DNA from: Pirellulales bacterium
Lineage (GTDB): Bacteria; Planctomycetota; Planctomycetia; Pirellulales; JALHLM01
Direction of reading: 5' to 3'
Assembly (NCBI GenBank): GCA_022844585.1
Contig: JALHLM010000268.1
Location: 1 to 8,034, forward strand
Length of the DNA: 8,034 bases
Translations under genes and position numbers: made by a program
In this document: positions 1 through 6,126 of the stretch, piece by piece
Numbering within the stretch: the stretch's first letter is position 1
How the letters are laid out: each line of letters starts with the position of its first letter
The notes under the pieces: model-generated
Told to the model about the DNA's origin: nothing
What the model saw: the letters and a program-made list of their open reading frames with translations, nothing else
Databases searched by the model: none

Positions 1-90
1 GGCGCTCAGCAGCGCGCGCGGTTCCAGCGATTCGAGATTTCGAACCTTCGCCTTCCGCCGAGTAGGCTTTTGTCGCCTCCGCCAGTTCAT
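1..90 (-). CDS. LEPR-XLL motif protein, N-terminal fragment (runs off the window)
   Basis: The reverse strand has an ATG at 90 followed by 30 uninterrupted codons to the window edge. The peptide starts MNWRRRQKPTRRKAK and continues VRNLESLEPRALLSA. The segment LESLEPRALLSA (residues 19-30) is the LEPR-XLL motif found near the N-terminus of many large secreted or surface proteins of Planctomycetes, preceded as usual by an Arg/Lys-rich stretch. An in-frame TAA lies 12 nt upstream of the ATG with no alternative start between, so this start is the only one possible. There is no Shine-Dalgarno sequence. The rest of the protein (often very long, with cadherin, dockerin or repeat domains in this family) is outside the window, so its specific function is unknown. 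The gene is divergent from the sigma factor gene at 319. Confidence 0.8.
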   Translation of the reverse strand, partial: MNWRRRQKPTRRKAKVRNLESLEPRALLSA

Positions 91-98
91 AAGGTTGG

Positions 99-104
99 AT
101 TATA
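99..104 (-). promoter_or_regulatory. Perfect TATAAT -10 box for the LEPR-XLL gene
   Basis: On the minus strand TATAAT is followed by 8 nt and then the ATG at 90. A start site 6-8 nt downstream of the box would fall within about 3 nt of the ATG, so the transcript would have almost no leader. No good -35 is present at 16-18 bp; TTGGCG occurs at 20 bp (125-130), which is too far for a normal sigma-70 promoter. The box match is seen directly; promoter activity is inferred. Confidence 0.5.
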
Positions 105-318
105 GCCAGGCAATTCCGCGCCGTCGCCAAGCCGACGGCCACTTTTCCGCATCCGCTGATTTTTCCGGCGAAGACCGGCGCCGTCCCGTGCCCATGTCAG
201 CAGCGCTTGTTTGCCCCCCTTGCGGTGGCTACTCTAGCTAGCAAGGCAGGCGGCGGTTGTTCGCCAAAAGGGCAAGGGCGCGGAAAAACGATCGCGCTTT
301 CCGTTGGGCACGGTGGCG
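105..318. other. Divergent intergenic region between LEPR-XLL gene and sigma factor gene
   Basis: This stretch should carry the promoters of both divergent genes. No coding sequence is supportable in it. It contains the 8-bp palindrome CTAGCTAG (234-241) and a 6-bp inverted repeat CCTTGC/GCAAGG (218-223 and 241-246) around a 17-nt loop. No convincing -35/-10 pair was found on the plus strand for the sigma gene, as might be expected if it is read by a non-housekeeping sigma factor. Confidence 0.4.
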
Positions 319-927
319 ATGTCTGATTTGGCACATACACCACTGATTCAAGCAGCGCAAGGCGGCTGCGCGACTTCGCTCGGCCAATTACTGGACGCTT
401 ATCGGCCGTTCTTGATGGCGATTGCCCGTGATTCGCTCGATCAGGAGCTCCAGGCCAAGGCGAGCCCTTCGGACTTGGTGCAGCAGACGTTCGTTGAAGC
501 GCAACGCGACATTGCCCAGGCCAGCCTACGGGGCGACGACGATTTGCGGGCCTGGCTACGGCGACTTCTGCTCAATAACATCGCCGACTTTCGACAAAGC
601 TATCGGCGCGCCAAGCGGGCCATCCGCCGCGAACAGGTGGCCGAAGAGCATGCCTCGAAGGATTTGTTGCTGAACCTGGTTGCGTCCGATATTACCAGCC
701 CGAGCCAAAGTGCAGCGCGTCGTGAGGAGCAAGAGCGTGTCGAGGCGGCTTTAGAGCGCCTTTCGGAAGAACACCGGCAAGTCATCATTTGGCGCAATCG
801 CGAACATTTGACCATCGCGGAAATCGCCGCCCGACTGAACCGTTCGTCCGATGCGGTCCGCTTGCTGTGGTGCCGTGCCGTGCAGCGATTGAAAAAGGAG
901 GTCGAGCGCGATGCCGGCCTCTCCTAA
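319..927 (+). CDS. ECF-type RNA polymerase sigma factor, planctomycete kinase-linked type
   Basis: This 202-aa protein would direct RNA polymerase to a specific set of promoters. Region 2 is visible around residues 51-65 (SDLVQQTFVEAQRDI), followed by an Arg-rich helix (DLRAWLRRLLLNNIADFRQ, about 75-93). Region 4 spans about 147-195, with the helix-turn-helix segment LTIAEIAARLNRSSDAVRLL near 164-183. Size and two-domain layout fit ECF sigma factors. No anti-sigma factor is encoded beside it; instead the next gene is a Ser/Thr kinase, an arrangement known for planctomycete ECF groups. The reading frame is open back to a TTG at 304 and a GTG at 313, but ATG 319 is preferred because homologous proteins typically begin with a similar short N-terminus; its ribosome site is weak. 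The gene overlaps the kinase gene by 17 nt, indicating co-transcription and translational coupling. Regulation by phosphorylation is possible but inferred. Confidence 0.9.
   Translation: MSDLAHTPLIQAAQGGCATSLGQLLDAYRPFLMAIARDSLDQELQAKASPSDLVQQTFVEAQRDIAQASLRGDDDLRAWLRRLLLNNIADFRQSYRRAKRAIRREQVAEEHASKDLLLNLVASDITSPSQSAARREEQERVEAALERLSEEHRQVIIWRNREHLTIAEIAARLNRSSDAVRLLWCRAVQRLKKEVERDAGLS
895..902 (+). promoter_or_regulatory. Consensus Shine-Dalgarno AAGGAGGT for the kinase gene
   Basis: AAGGAGGT lies inside the last codons of the sigma factor gene, 8 nt before the kinase ATG at 911. It is a full match to the anti-Shine-Dalgarno sequence and fixes the kinase start. Most other starts in the window have weak sites, so this one is notably strong and supports high or coupled translation of the kinase. 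Confidence 0.85.
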
Positions 928-3298
928 CCCAACCGAATCAGGGCCTGTGCCCGGTCCTCCGGATGACCAATCACTCTTGCGCCGAATGCGCGCAATGGCT
1001 GACGAGTGCCTTGCCGACCCTTCCCATAGCAGCGCAGCGTCGCGCGACTTCGACGCCTGTCTATCGCTGTTGGATCGCGTCTGGCCGCAGTCCAAGTCAG
1101 GCAACATGGACACTCCGTCGCCCGCGGCAGCGACGCGTGAAACCTTGCCAAACCTTCCCGAGAACTGCGAGTTCGGCCGGTTCGAGGTCCGCCGCTTGCT
1201 CGGCCAAGGCGGTTTCGGCGCCGTGTTTCTCGTGTTCGATGCCGCGCTCGGGCGCGAAGTGGCGCTGAAGATACCGCAGCCGACGCTGTTGGGCAGTCGC
1301 GAGGTGCGACAACGATTTCTGCGTGAAGCCCAGGCGGCCGCCGTGCTGGATCATCCGAATATCGTGCCGATTTTCGAGTCGGGCGAAATCGGGCCGATGT
1401 GGTATATCGTCAGCCGCTTTTGCGCCGGGCCGACGTTGGCGGAATGGCTTGCCGCGCAGCCGACTCCGCCGCAGCCGAGATTGGCGGCATCGATCATCGC
1501 AGACCTGGCGGAAGCGGTTCATCACGCACACGGACGCGGCGTGTTGCACCGGGATTTGAAACCGTCCAACGTCTTGCTGGAACCGATCGAGCCGCCGCGA
1601 AGTGATGGTTTCGGTTTTGTGCCGAAATTGACCGACTTCGGCCTGGCCAAGCGGATGGACGAGCAACAAGATGTCACGCGTGAAGGAACGCTCGTCGGCA
1701 CTGTGCGTTATATGTCGCCAGAACAGGCCGTCGGCGATTACCGTTCGATCGACGTGCGGAGCGACGTCTATTCCCTGGGCGTGATGCTGTACGAGTTGAT
1801 TTCCGGGCGGCCGCCGTTTTGCGCGGCGGAAGCGGAGATGTTGCGCTGCATTCAACAAGAGCCGATCCCGTCGCTCGAATCGCCGCATGGGCGTTTGTCG
1901 CGCGATCTGGCGACGGTCTGCCTCACCTGTTTGGAAAAGAAGCGCGACGATCGCTATGCCACGGCCGGCGAGTTGGCGGCGGACTTGCGGCGTTTTCTGG
2001 CCGGCGAACCCGTCAATGCGCGACCGGTTCCGTTTCCGGTGCGCGCCGTTCGGTGGTGCCGGCGGCGACCCGTGATCGCAGGGCTGACTGGCGCACTGAG
2101 TCTCGTCGTGCTGGCGTCCGTAGTCGGACTGTTCGTGATGCTGCAGCGCGAGCGCGAACTGCGCCGCCGGGCGGAGTGGAAGCAAGAGTATGCCATTCAA
2201 GCCGTAGGGGATTTCTATACCGGCGTAGCGGAGCAATGGTTGGCCTCGCAACCGAAATCGGAAGAGCTGCGTAAAAAGTACCTGCTGAAAGCGCTGAAGT
2301 TCTACGAGGAGCTCGCCGCGGAGCAGAGCGACGATCCCGAGGTGCGGTACCGCACGAGCGTGGCACTGCATCGCGCGGCCAACATCCAGGAGCATTTGCG
2401 GATGCCCAAGGAAGCCGGCCGCGACCGTTCCCGCTGCCTGGCGATCTTGGAAGGATTGATCGCCGAATTCCCGGAAGAACGGCAATACCGCTTCGATCGC
2501 TTTTACAATTTGCTGGTCTCGGGCGGTGGCCACCCTGGCGGGCGCGAAGGCGCGTTGCGGGAAGCGTACGCGGAGATTCACCGTTTAGTTGACGAGGATC
2601 CCCAAAACCCCACTTATCTGGATTCGCTGGCCGCGACCTCCGCACATTACGCCGGTATGTTGGATGAGAACTCGCTTGATGAAGCGAAACAAATCGCGAC
2701 GGAAGGTGCCGCAACTGCGCAGCGTCTCGCCGACTTGTATCCCGATCGGCCGCTGTACGAGAAGAATGTCGCCGCTTGTTTTACGATCCTCGCCAGCATC
2801 AAAGGATCAGAAGGCGATCATGCCGCAGCGGCGGAGTTGCATGGCCGCTGCATCGAGGTTCACGCAAGATTGATGTCCCACTTTCCTGATGAACCGAGGC
2901 ATCGCATCGATTGGGTCTCGCATCGTCAGTCTCGCGCGCAACATTGGATTGTGCTCAGCCGGCTTGCGGACGCGGAAAGCGAGTTGGACGACTGCCAACG
3001 GGTCTGCGAGGAATTACATTCGGCTTTCCCTGGCGAGGTCGACATCCAGGCCCAACTACAAAACGCGTTGTGGCGGAAGGCGGAATTCGAGTTCCGGCAT
3101 GGCGACGCCAGCGAGGCGGCGAAATGCTATACGCGATGCTTCGATTATCTGGAGGATCGCTTGCGTGAGGCGCCCAACTACGAGCCCCACCGTAGGCTGT
3201 TGGCCGGTTATTTGCGCGATTGTCCGATTGAAGCGCTGCGTGACCCCCAGCGCGCCGCCGAGCTCGAAGCGCCGCCGCGGGCCGTGGCGGCGCAGTGA
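911..3298 (+). CDS. Membrane-anchored Ser/Thr protein kinase with TPR-like C-terminal region
   Basis: This 795-aa Hanks-type kinase phosphorylates Ser/Thr residues on partner proteins. The catalytic domain covers about residues 88-360: glycine loop GQGGFGAV (98-105), ATP lysine in VALK (K120), catalytic loop HRDLKPSN (213-220, D215), metal-binding DFG (242-244), SPE (269-271) as the APE equivalent, and D285 in DVYSLG. All key residues are present, so it should be active. Residues 1-87 form a Ser/Pro-rich N-terminal extension. An Arg-rich stretch (WCRRRP) leads into a single hydrophobic helix at about 387-411. The remaining 380 residues are charged and helical with repeated Ala/Leu/Tyr spacing, resembling degenerate TPR repeats, ending near a CPIEALRDPQRAAELE segment typical of planctomycete kinases. 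Arg-rich flanking favours an inside kinase and outside C-terminus, by inference. The gene overlaps the sigma factor gene upstream by 17 nt and probably acts in the same pathway; its substrates are unknown. Confidence 0.93.
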   Translation: MPASPNPTESGPVPGPPDDQSLLRRMRAMADECLADPSHSSAASRDFDACLSLLDRVWPQSKSGNMDTPSPAAATRETLPNLPENCEFGRFEVRRLLGQGGFGAVFLVFDAALGREVALKIPQPTLLGSREVRQRFLREAQAAAVLDHPNIVPIFESGEIGPMWYIVSRFCAGPTLAEWLAAQPTPPQPRLAASIIADLAEAVHHAHGRGVLHRDLKPSNVLLEPIEPPRSDGFGFVPKLTDFGLAKRMDEQQDVTREGTLVGTVRYMSPEQAVGDYRSIDVRSDVYSLGVMLYELISGRPPFCAAEAEMLRCIQQEPIPSLESPHGRLSRDLATVCLTCLEKKRDDRYATAGELAADLRRFLAGEPVNARPVPFPVRAVRWCRRRPVIAGLTGALSLVVLASVVGLFVMLQRERELRRRAEWKQEYAIQAVGDFYTGVAEQWLASQPKSEELRKKYLLKALKFYEELAAEQSDDPEVRYRTSVALHRAANIQEHLRMPKEAGRDRSRCLAILEGLIAEFPEERQYRFDRFYNLLVSGGGHPGGREGALREAYAEIHRLVDEDPQNPTYLDSLAATSAHYAGMLDENSLDEAKQIATEGAATAQRLADLYPDRPLYEKNVAACFTILASIKGSEGDHAAAAELHGRCIEVHARLMSHFPDEPRHRIDWVSHRQSRAQHWIVLSRLADAESELDDCQRVCEELHSAFPGEVDIQAQLQNALWRKAEFEFRHGDASEAAKCYTRCFDYLEDRLREAPNYEPHRRLLAGYLRDCPIEALRDPQRAAELEAPPRAVAAQ

Positions 3299-3309
3299 CG
3301 CATCGTCAC
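3270..3309. terminator. Two adjacent hairpins at convergent gene ends
   Basis: A 7-bp GC stem CGCCGCC/GGCGGCG (3270-3276 with 3286-3292, 9-nt loop) is followed by a 6-bp stem GTGACG/CGTCAC (3295-3300 with 3304-3309, 3-nt loop). They sit exactly where the kinase and yidD genes converge and could stop transcription from both sides. No T-tract follows on either strand, so an intrinsic terminator is not proven; the stems may be coding-sequence coincidence in GC-rich DNA. Confidence 0.35.
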
Positions 3310-3545
3310 GGCGGATCGAAGCCGCCAGGATGAAACGGGTGGCAGCGGCAAATCCGCCACAGGCCGCGAAGTGTTCCCAGCACGGCGCCGTACTTTTCGA
3401 TGGCGCCGATCATGTAGTTGCTGCAGGTGGGATAGAAGCGGCATTGGCGCCCAAAGATCGGGCTGAGCGTCCATTGATAGCAGCGGACCAGCAGGATCAG
3501 CGCCCAGCTTGGTCCGCGCACGATCATTTCCCAGAGAAACCGCAT
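3306..3545 (-). CDS. yidD: Membrane protein insertion efficiency factor YidD
   Basis: This 79-aa protein matches the YidD family along its whole length. It assists insertion of inner-membrane proteins by the YidC/Sec machinery and lies at the cytoplasmic face of the membrane. Visible family signatures are an amphipathic N-terminal helix (WALILLVRCYQW, about 14-25), SPIFG (28-32), CRFYPTCSNY (35-44) and the C-terminal CHPFHPGGFDPP (68-79). The frame is open further upstream to 3689, but that part has no family similarity and runs through a tandem repeat; ATG 3545, with AGGAA directly before it, gives the normal family length. A second ATG at 3527 is possible. In many bacteria yidD lies in the rpmH-rnpA-yidD-yidC cluster; here it stands alone, convergent to the kinase gene with a 7-nt gap. 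Confidence 0.93.
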   Translation of the reverse strand: MRFLWEMIVRGPSWALILLVRCYQWTLSPIFGRQCRFYPTCSNYMIGAIEKYGAVLGTLRGLWRICRCHPFHPGGFDPP

Positions 3546-3577
3546 TTCCTGCTCGCTCGCTATTCGAATTACTTCAC

Positions 3578-3601
3578 CACGGATACACGGAGGCACGGAG
3601 A
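3578..3601 (+). repeat. Three tandem 8-bp units CACGGANN (intergenic repeat)
   Basis: The units CACGGATA, CACGGAGG and CACGGAGA follow each other without gaps. The sequence belongs to a type of intergenic repeat that I recall from many planctomycete and related genomes, where spurious translation gives peptides such as TTDTRRHGD. It lies 33 nt upstream of the yidD start, between yidD and the PD40 gene. Function is unknown. Confidence 0.7.
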
Positions 3602-3699
3602 CTTGCAGGCGGGAAGCGCTGGTCAGTATTCGATGCTCGGTGGCGAAGGATAGATTTATTCCCTGGTTTTGGTTCGTTCGATGCGTCAAGATACGCCTC

Positions 3700-3711
3700 T
3701 TGTTGTAACAA
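3700..3711. promoter_or_regulatory. Short inverted repeat TTGTT-GT-AACAA upstream of the PD40 gene
   Basis: A 5-bp inverted repeat with a 2-nt centre lies about 80 bp before the PD40 gene start and is AT-richer than its surroundings. Its size and symmetry would fit a small regulator-binding site, but it is short enough to occur by chance. No clear promoter was recognised in the 245-bp gap. Confidence 0.2.
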
Positions 3712-3790
3712 AGCGACCGTCTCGCGGCATCCTGGGCCGTGGAGCGAACGCGATCCCGCGACGAAAATCAATTCTTCATACGACCGGTGC

Positions 3791-5368
3791 ATGACCATGA
3801 CATCCAAGTTCCGTCGGCCGCTGCCGAACCTCCGCTGGACTGCCATGCTGGGGACCGTTTTGATCACTGCAGCCGTTGGGACCGCCGCTGGCCAGGATGG
3901 CGCCTCGCGCCGCGTCGTCAAGGAAACGCCGCTGGGGCAGGTGGACCTCTCCGAATATGACGCCAAGAAACCGACGTTTTGGGTCAGTCCGGATGGACGT
4001 CACGCGGCATACTTGACCGAGAAAGGCATCGTGATCGATGGGAAGGCCAGCCCCGATTACGAGTTCGGCGTCAAACCCGAGAGTTTCACGTTCAGCCCGA
4101 ACAGCCAGCGCACGGCTTACACCGCGATTGCCTTGCGCGAAAGCCGCGACGAAGTGCTGGTAATCGATGGCGTCGAAGGGGAAAAAGGCTATTCGTCGAT
4201 CGGCGCCGGTCCCGTGTTCAGTCCGGACAGCAAACATGTGGGCATGATCGCCCGCCTGAGTGCTTCGTCATTCGACCAGGTGCCCGTGATCGACGGCCGC
4301 GAAGGAGAGCCTCACGAGGATTACAGCTGGGAATCGACCTTCAGCGCGGACAGCAAGCGCTTCATCTACGGCGTGAAGATTGGCGAAGACTATGTGATGC
4401 GCGAGGACAGCGTCGACGGCGCCGAACCACGAGTGGAGCATGCCCACGGCCCAGCGACGCTACGCGGCAATTTGTTCTTCGGACCCAACGGTCAGTTGGG
4501 TTACATCGCGTCAACGCCGGAACACAAACATTTCGTGGTTTACGATGGCCAGGAAGATCCGAATCGCTACGAGGAGATCCAATACATTCGCGTCAGCGGC
4601 AATGGCAAGCACGTCGCTTATGTGGCGGAACCGCGTAGTTTTCGCCATGTCGTGGTCGCGAATGGCAAGCCGGGCAAGGTCTATGACGACCTCGACGTCG
4701 ACTCCCTGGAAATCAGCCCGGACGGCCAGCATTGGGGCTATGTGATCGAGGTGCGCCGCAAGTGGTGCGTCGTCTTGGACGGCAAAGAACAAAAGCAATA
4801 CGACGGCGTGAGCAGCCCGGTGTATAGCCCGGACAGTCAGCGCGTGGCCTACCTGGCCTCGGCGAACGGCAAAATAATGTCGGTCGTGAACGGCAAGGAA
4901 GGGAAGGCCTACGACGAACGCGATTTGCCGGAGTTCAGCCCGGACAGCAAATCGGCCGCGTTCTGGGCGAAGCAAGGCGAACGGAGCTTTATCGTCTACA
5001 ACGGCCAAAAGCAACCGGACTATGACGACGTCGGCACGCCGAGGTTCAGCCCAGACAGTAAACGATTGGCGTACCTGGCCCAAAAGAATGGGCGCTGGAT
5101 GATGGCCGAGCCGGGCAAGGAAGGAAAGCTCTACGATGACATCAAGGGAATCTTCTACTTCAGCGACGACAGCCGCCACCTGGCGATGATTGCATACGAC
5201 AACCAGCGTCAACTGGTCGTGATCGACGGCCTGGAAGGAAACCGCTACGACGAAGTCATCACGCTCGGCGGCGTCACGAAACTCCACTTCGACGACGGCA
5301 ACTCATTCCACTACCTCGCGAGGAGAGGAATGGATTTGTTCCTGGTCGAAGAGACGTTGGGAGAGTAG
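3791..5368 (+). CDS. Exported PD40/TolB-like beta-propeller repeat protein
   Basis: This 525-aa protein starts with a signal peptide: basic stretch KFRRPLPNLRW (6-16), hydrophobic core MLGTVLITAAVG (19-30) and a probable cleavage site near 32-35, with no lipobox cysteine. From about residue 65 to the end it consists of about twelve units of 36-40 residues. Each opens with FSPDSK or a variant, then a hydrophobic strand (RVAYLA), then a strand with VIDGKEG and a Tyr-Asp-rich turn (YDDV). This is the layout of WD40-like PD40/TolB blades, which fold as beta-propellers and usually bind proteins or polymers. Location is probably periplasmic or envelope; no catalytic motif is visible and the specific role is unknown. 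ATG 3791 is chosen because it directly precedes the signal peptide; ATG 3797 is equally possible and neither has a good ribosome site. The frame stays open upstream to 3509, but that part runs through the intergenic repeat and the yidD region. A transposase remnant begins 20 nt after the stop. Confidence 0.85.
   Translation: MTMTSKFRRPLPNLRWTAMLGTVLITAAVGTAAGQDGASRRVVKETPLGQVDLSEYDAKKPTFWVSPDGRHAAYLTEKGIVIDGKASPDYEFGVKPESFTFSPNSQRTAYTAIALRESRDEVLVIDGVEGEKGYSSIGAGPVFSPDSKHVGMIARLSASSFDQVPVIDGREGEPHEDYSWESTFSADSKRFIYGVKIGEDYVMREDSVDGAEPRVEHAHGPATLRGNLFFGPNGQLGYIASTPEHKHFVVYDGQEDPNRYEEIQYIRVSGNGKHVAYVAEPRSFRHVVVANGKPGKVYDDLDVDSLEISPDGQHWGYVIEVRRKWCVVLDGKEQKQYDGVSSPVYSPDSQRVAYLASANGKIMSVVNGKEGKAYDERDLPEFSPDSKSAAFWAKQGERSFIVYNGQKQPDYDDVGTPRFSPDSKRLAYLAQKNGRWMMAEPGKEGKLYDDIKGIFYFSDDSRHLAMIAYDNQRQLVVIDGLEGNRYDEVITLGGVTKLHFDDGNSFHYLARRGMDLFLVEETLGE
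3977..5365 (+). repeat. Twelve tandem blade-coding units of about 111 nt in the PD40 gene
   Basis: SPDS/SPDG-type blade starts recur through the gene. The most regular are at about 4817, 4928 and 5039, exactly 111 nt (37 codons) apart, and then 5153. Units 8-10 are most alike (PVYSPDSQ, PEFSPDSK, PRFSPDSK), while unit 4 (around 4340-4460) and the last unit are the most diverged. The repetition is at protein level; codon choice differs between copies, so the duplications are old. Confidence 0.75.
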
Positions 5369-5374
5369 CGTCTC
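5351..5374 (+). other. Inverted repeat GAGACG/CGTCTC around the PD40 stop codon
   Basis: Arms at 5351-5356 and 5369-5374 can pair with a 12-nt loop that contains the stop codon. No T-run follows, so it is only a weak terminator candidate. It sits at the junction with the transposase remnant. Confidence 0.25.
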
Positions 5375-5388
5375 CGTGTGTAGCCGAG

Positions 5389-6066
5389 GTGGCGCGGACC
5401 GCGAAGCTGGCGGTGCGACACGGCCTGGTGTTGATGCCGGCGCCGCAACATCGCAGCCCTTGGCTGAAGAAACTCGGCATCTGCGCGATCGCGATGTGGG
5501 GCGTGGAGGTGCGGGAAGTCTCGCCGCCGAAAGGTCAAGCCCCCATGCATTGGGTGTTGCACACATCGCACGCGGTGGACAACTTCGACGACGCCTGGCG
5601 CGTGATCGAATATTACGAGCGGCGTTGGTTGATCGAGGAATATCACAAGGCGCTCAAGACCGGTTGCCGCGTCGAAGCGCGGCAATACGAGACGAGCCAA
5701 CGTCTGGAAACGATAGTCGGCCTGATGGCAGTCGTCGCCGTACGACTGCTGCAACTGCGGACCATCGCCCGCGGCCAACCCACGCGTCCGGCCCGCGACA
5801 TCGTGCCGGCCGCCTGGTTGCGGACCCTGCAACGCCTGCGGCCGAAACTGCCGCCCGATCCCACGGTCCGCGACTTCTACCGCCAACTCGCCAGCCTCGG
5901 CGGCTTCCTCGGCCGCAAAGGCGACGGCGAACCCGGCTGGCAAACCCTCTGGCAAGGCTTCGACAAACTCGCCACCATCATGCAACACGCCGAAATCGAG
6001 AAAAAAAAGTGGGTAAGAGTGAGGGTTGGCAGCCCTGGCTATTATCTGTCGCCCCTTAGGGGCTGA
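5389..6066 (+). pseudogene. IS4-family (Tn5-like) transposase, 5'-truncated remnant
   Basis: The 225-codon frame corresponds to roughly the C-terminal half of an IS4-family transposase; Tn5 transposase has 476 residues. The YREK signature Y-2-R-3-E-6-K is intact in YERRWLIEEYHKALK (about 5611-5655), followed by KTG, a LETIVGLMAVVAVRLLQLR segment and GGFLGRKGDGEPGWQTLW near the end, all closely comparable to Tn5. The third catalytic acid (E) is present, but the N-terminal half with DNA binding and the first two catalytic Asp residues is absent. Recognisable homology starts at about ARTAKLAV (5389), so the protein cannot be active. The GTG at 5389 is only the first possible start; the frame is open further upstream through the end of the PD40 gene. 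The last 20-odd codons after EIEKK run into a structured intergenic sequence and are probably not ancestral. A run of eight A at 6001-6008 is a likely frameshift point. No matching IS ends were identified. Confidence 0.87.
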
Positions 6067-6103
6067 TGTGTTTTGCCGGCATTTTCCAACGTCCGATAGC
6101 CAG
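6035..6103. repeat. Nested inverted repeats between transposase remnant and BBP7 gene
   Basis: An outer 8-bp perfect inverted repeat CTGGCTAT/ATAGCCAG (6035-6042 and 6096-6103) encloses an inner hairpin GCCCC-TTA-GGGGC (6051-6063). The region lies between two convergent genes. On the minus strand it follows the BBP7 stop by 23 nt, with a T8 run about 42 nt beyond the inner hairpin. It could end transcription or be an intergenic repeat unit; the segment ATCTGTCGCCCCTTAGGGGC resembles repeats I recall from planctomycete genomes, but this is unverified. Confidence 0.5.
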
Positions 6104-6126
6104 TGCGCGATTCGCACCCGGCCAAA

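Noticed and set aside
218..246. CCTTGC/GCAAGG inverted repeat with CTAGCTAG as a terminator or riboswitch
   Set aside because: The stem is only 6 bp with a 17-nt loop and no T-tract, and no known riboswitch pattern is visible.
1097..2581. Long minus-strand open frame of 494 codons opposite the kinase gene
   Set aside because: It is antisense to the conserved kinase domain, Arg/Gln-rich, with no recognisable motif. High GC content and codon bias of the kinase explain the open frame.
3509..3790. N-terminal extension of the PD40 frame
   Set aside because: It runs through the yidD start region and the intergenic repeat and has no signal peptide; a good signal peptide begins at 3791.
4511..5287. 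Minus-strand open frame of 258 codons opposite the PD40 gene
   Set aside because: Its apparent repeats mirror the blade repeats of the sense gene; there is no start context or independent homology.
5311..6117. Minus-strand open frame of 268 codons opposite the transposase remnant
   Set aside because: It crosses the PD40 end and the transposase remnant, whose sense frame is clearly homologous to Tn5-type transposases.
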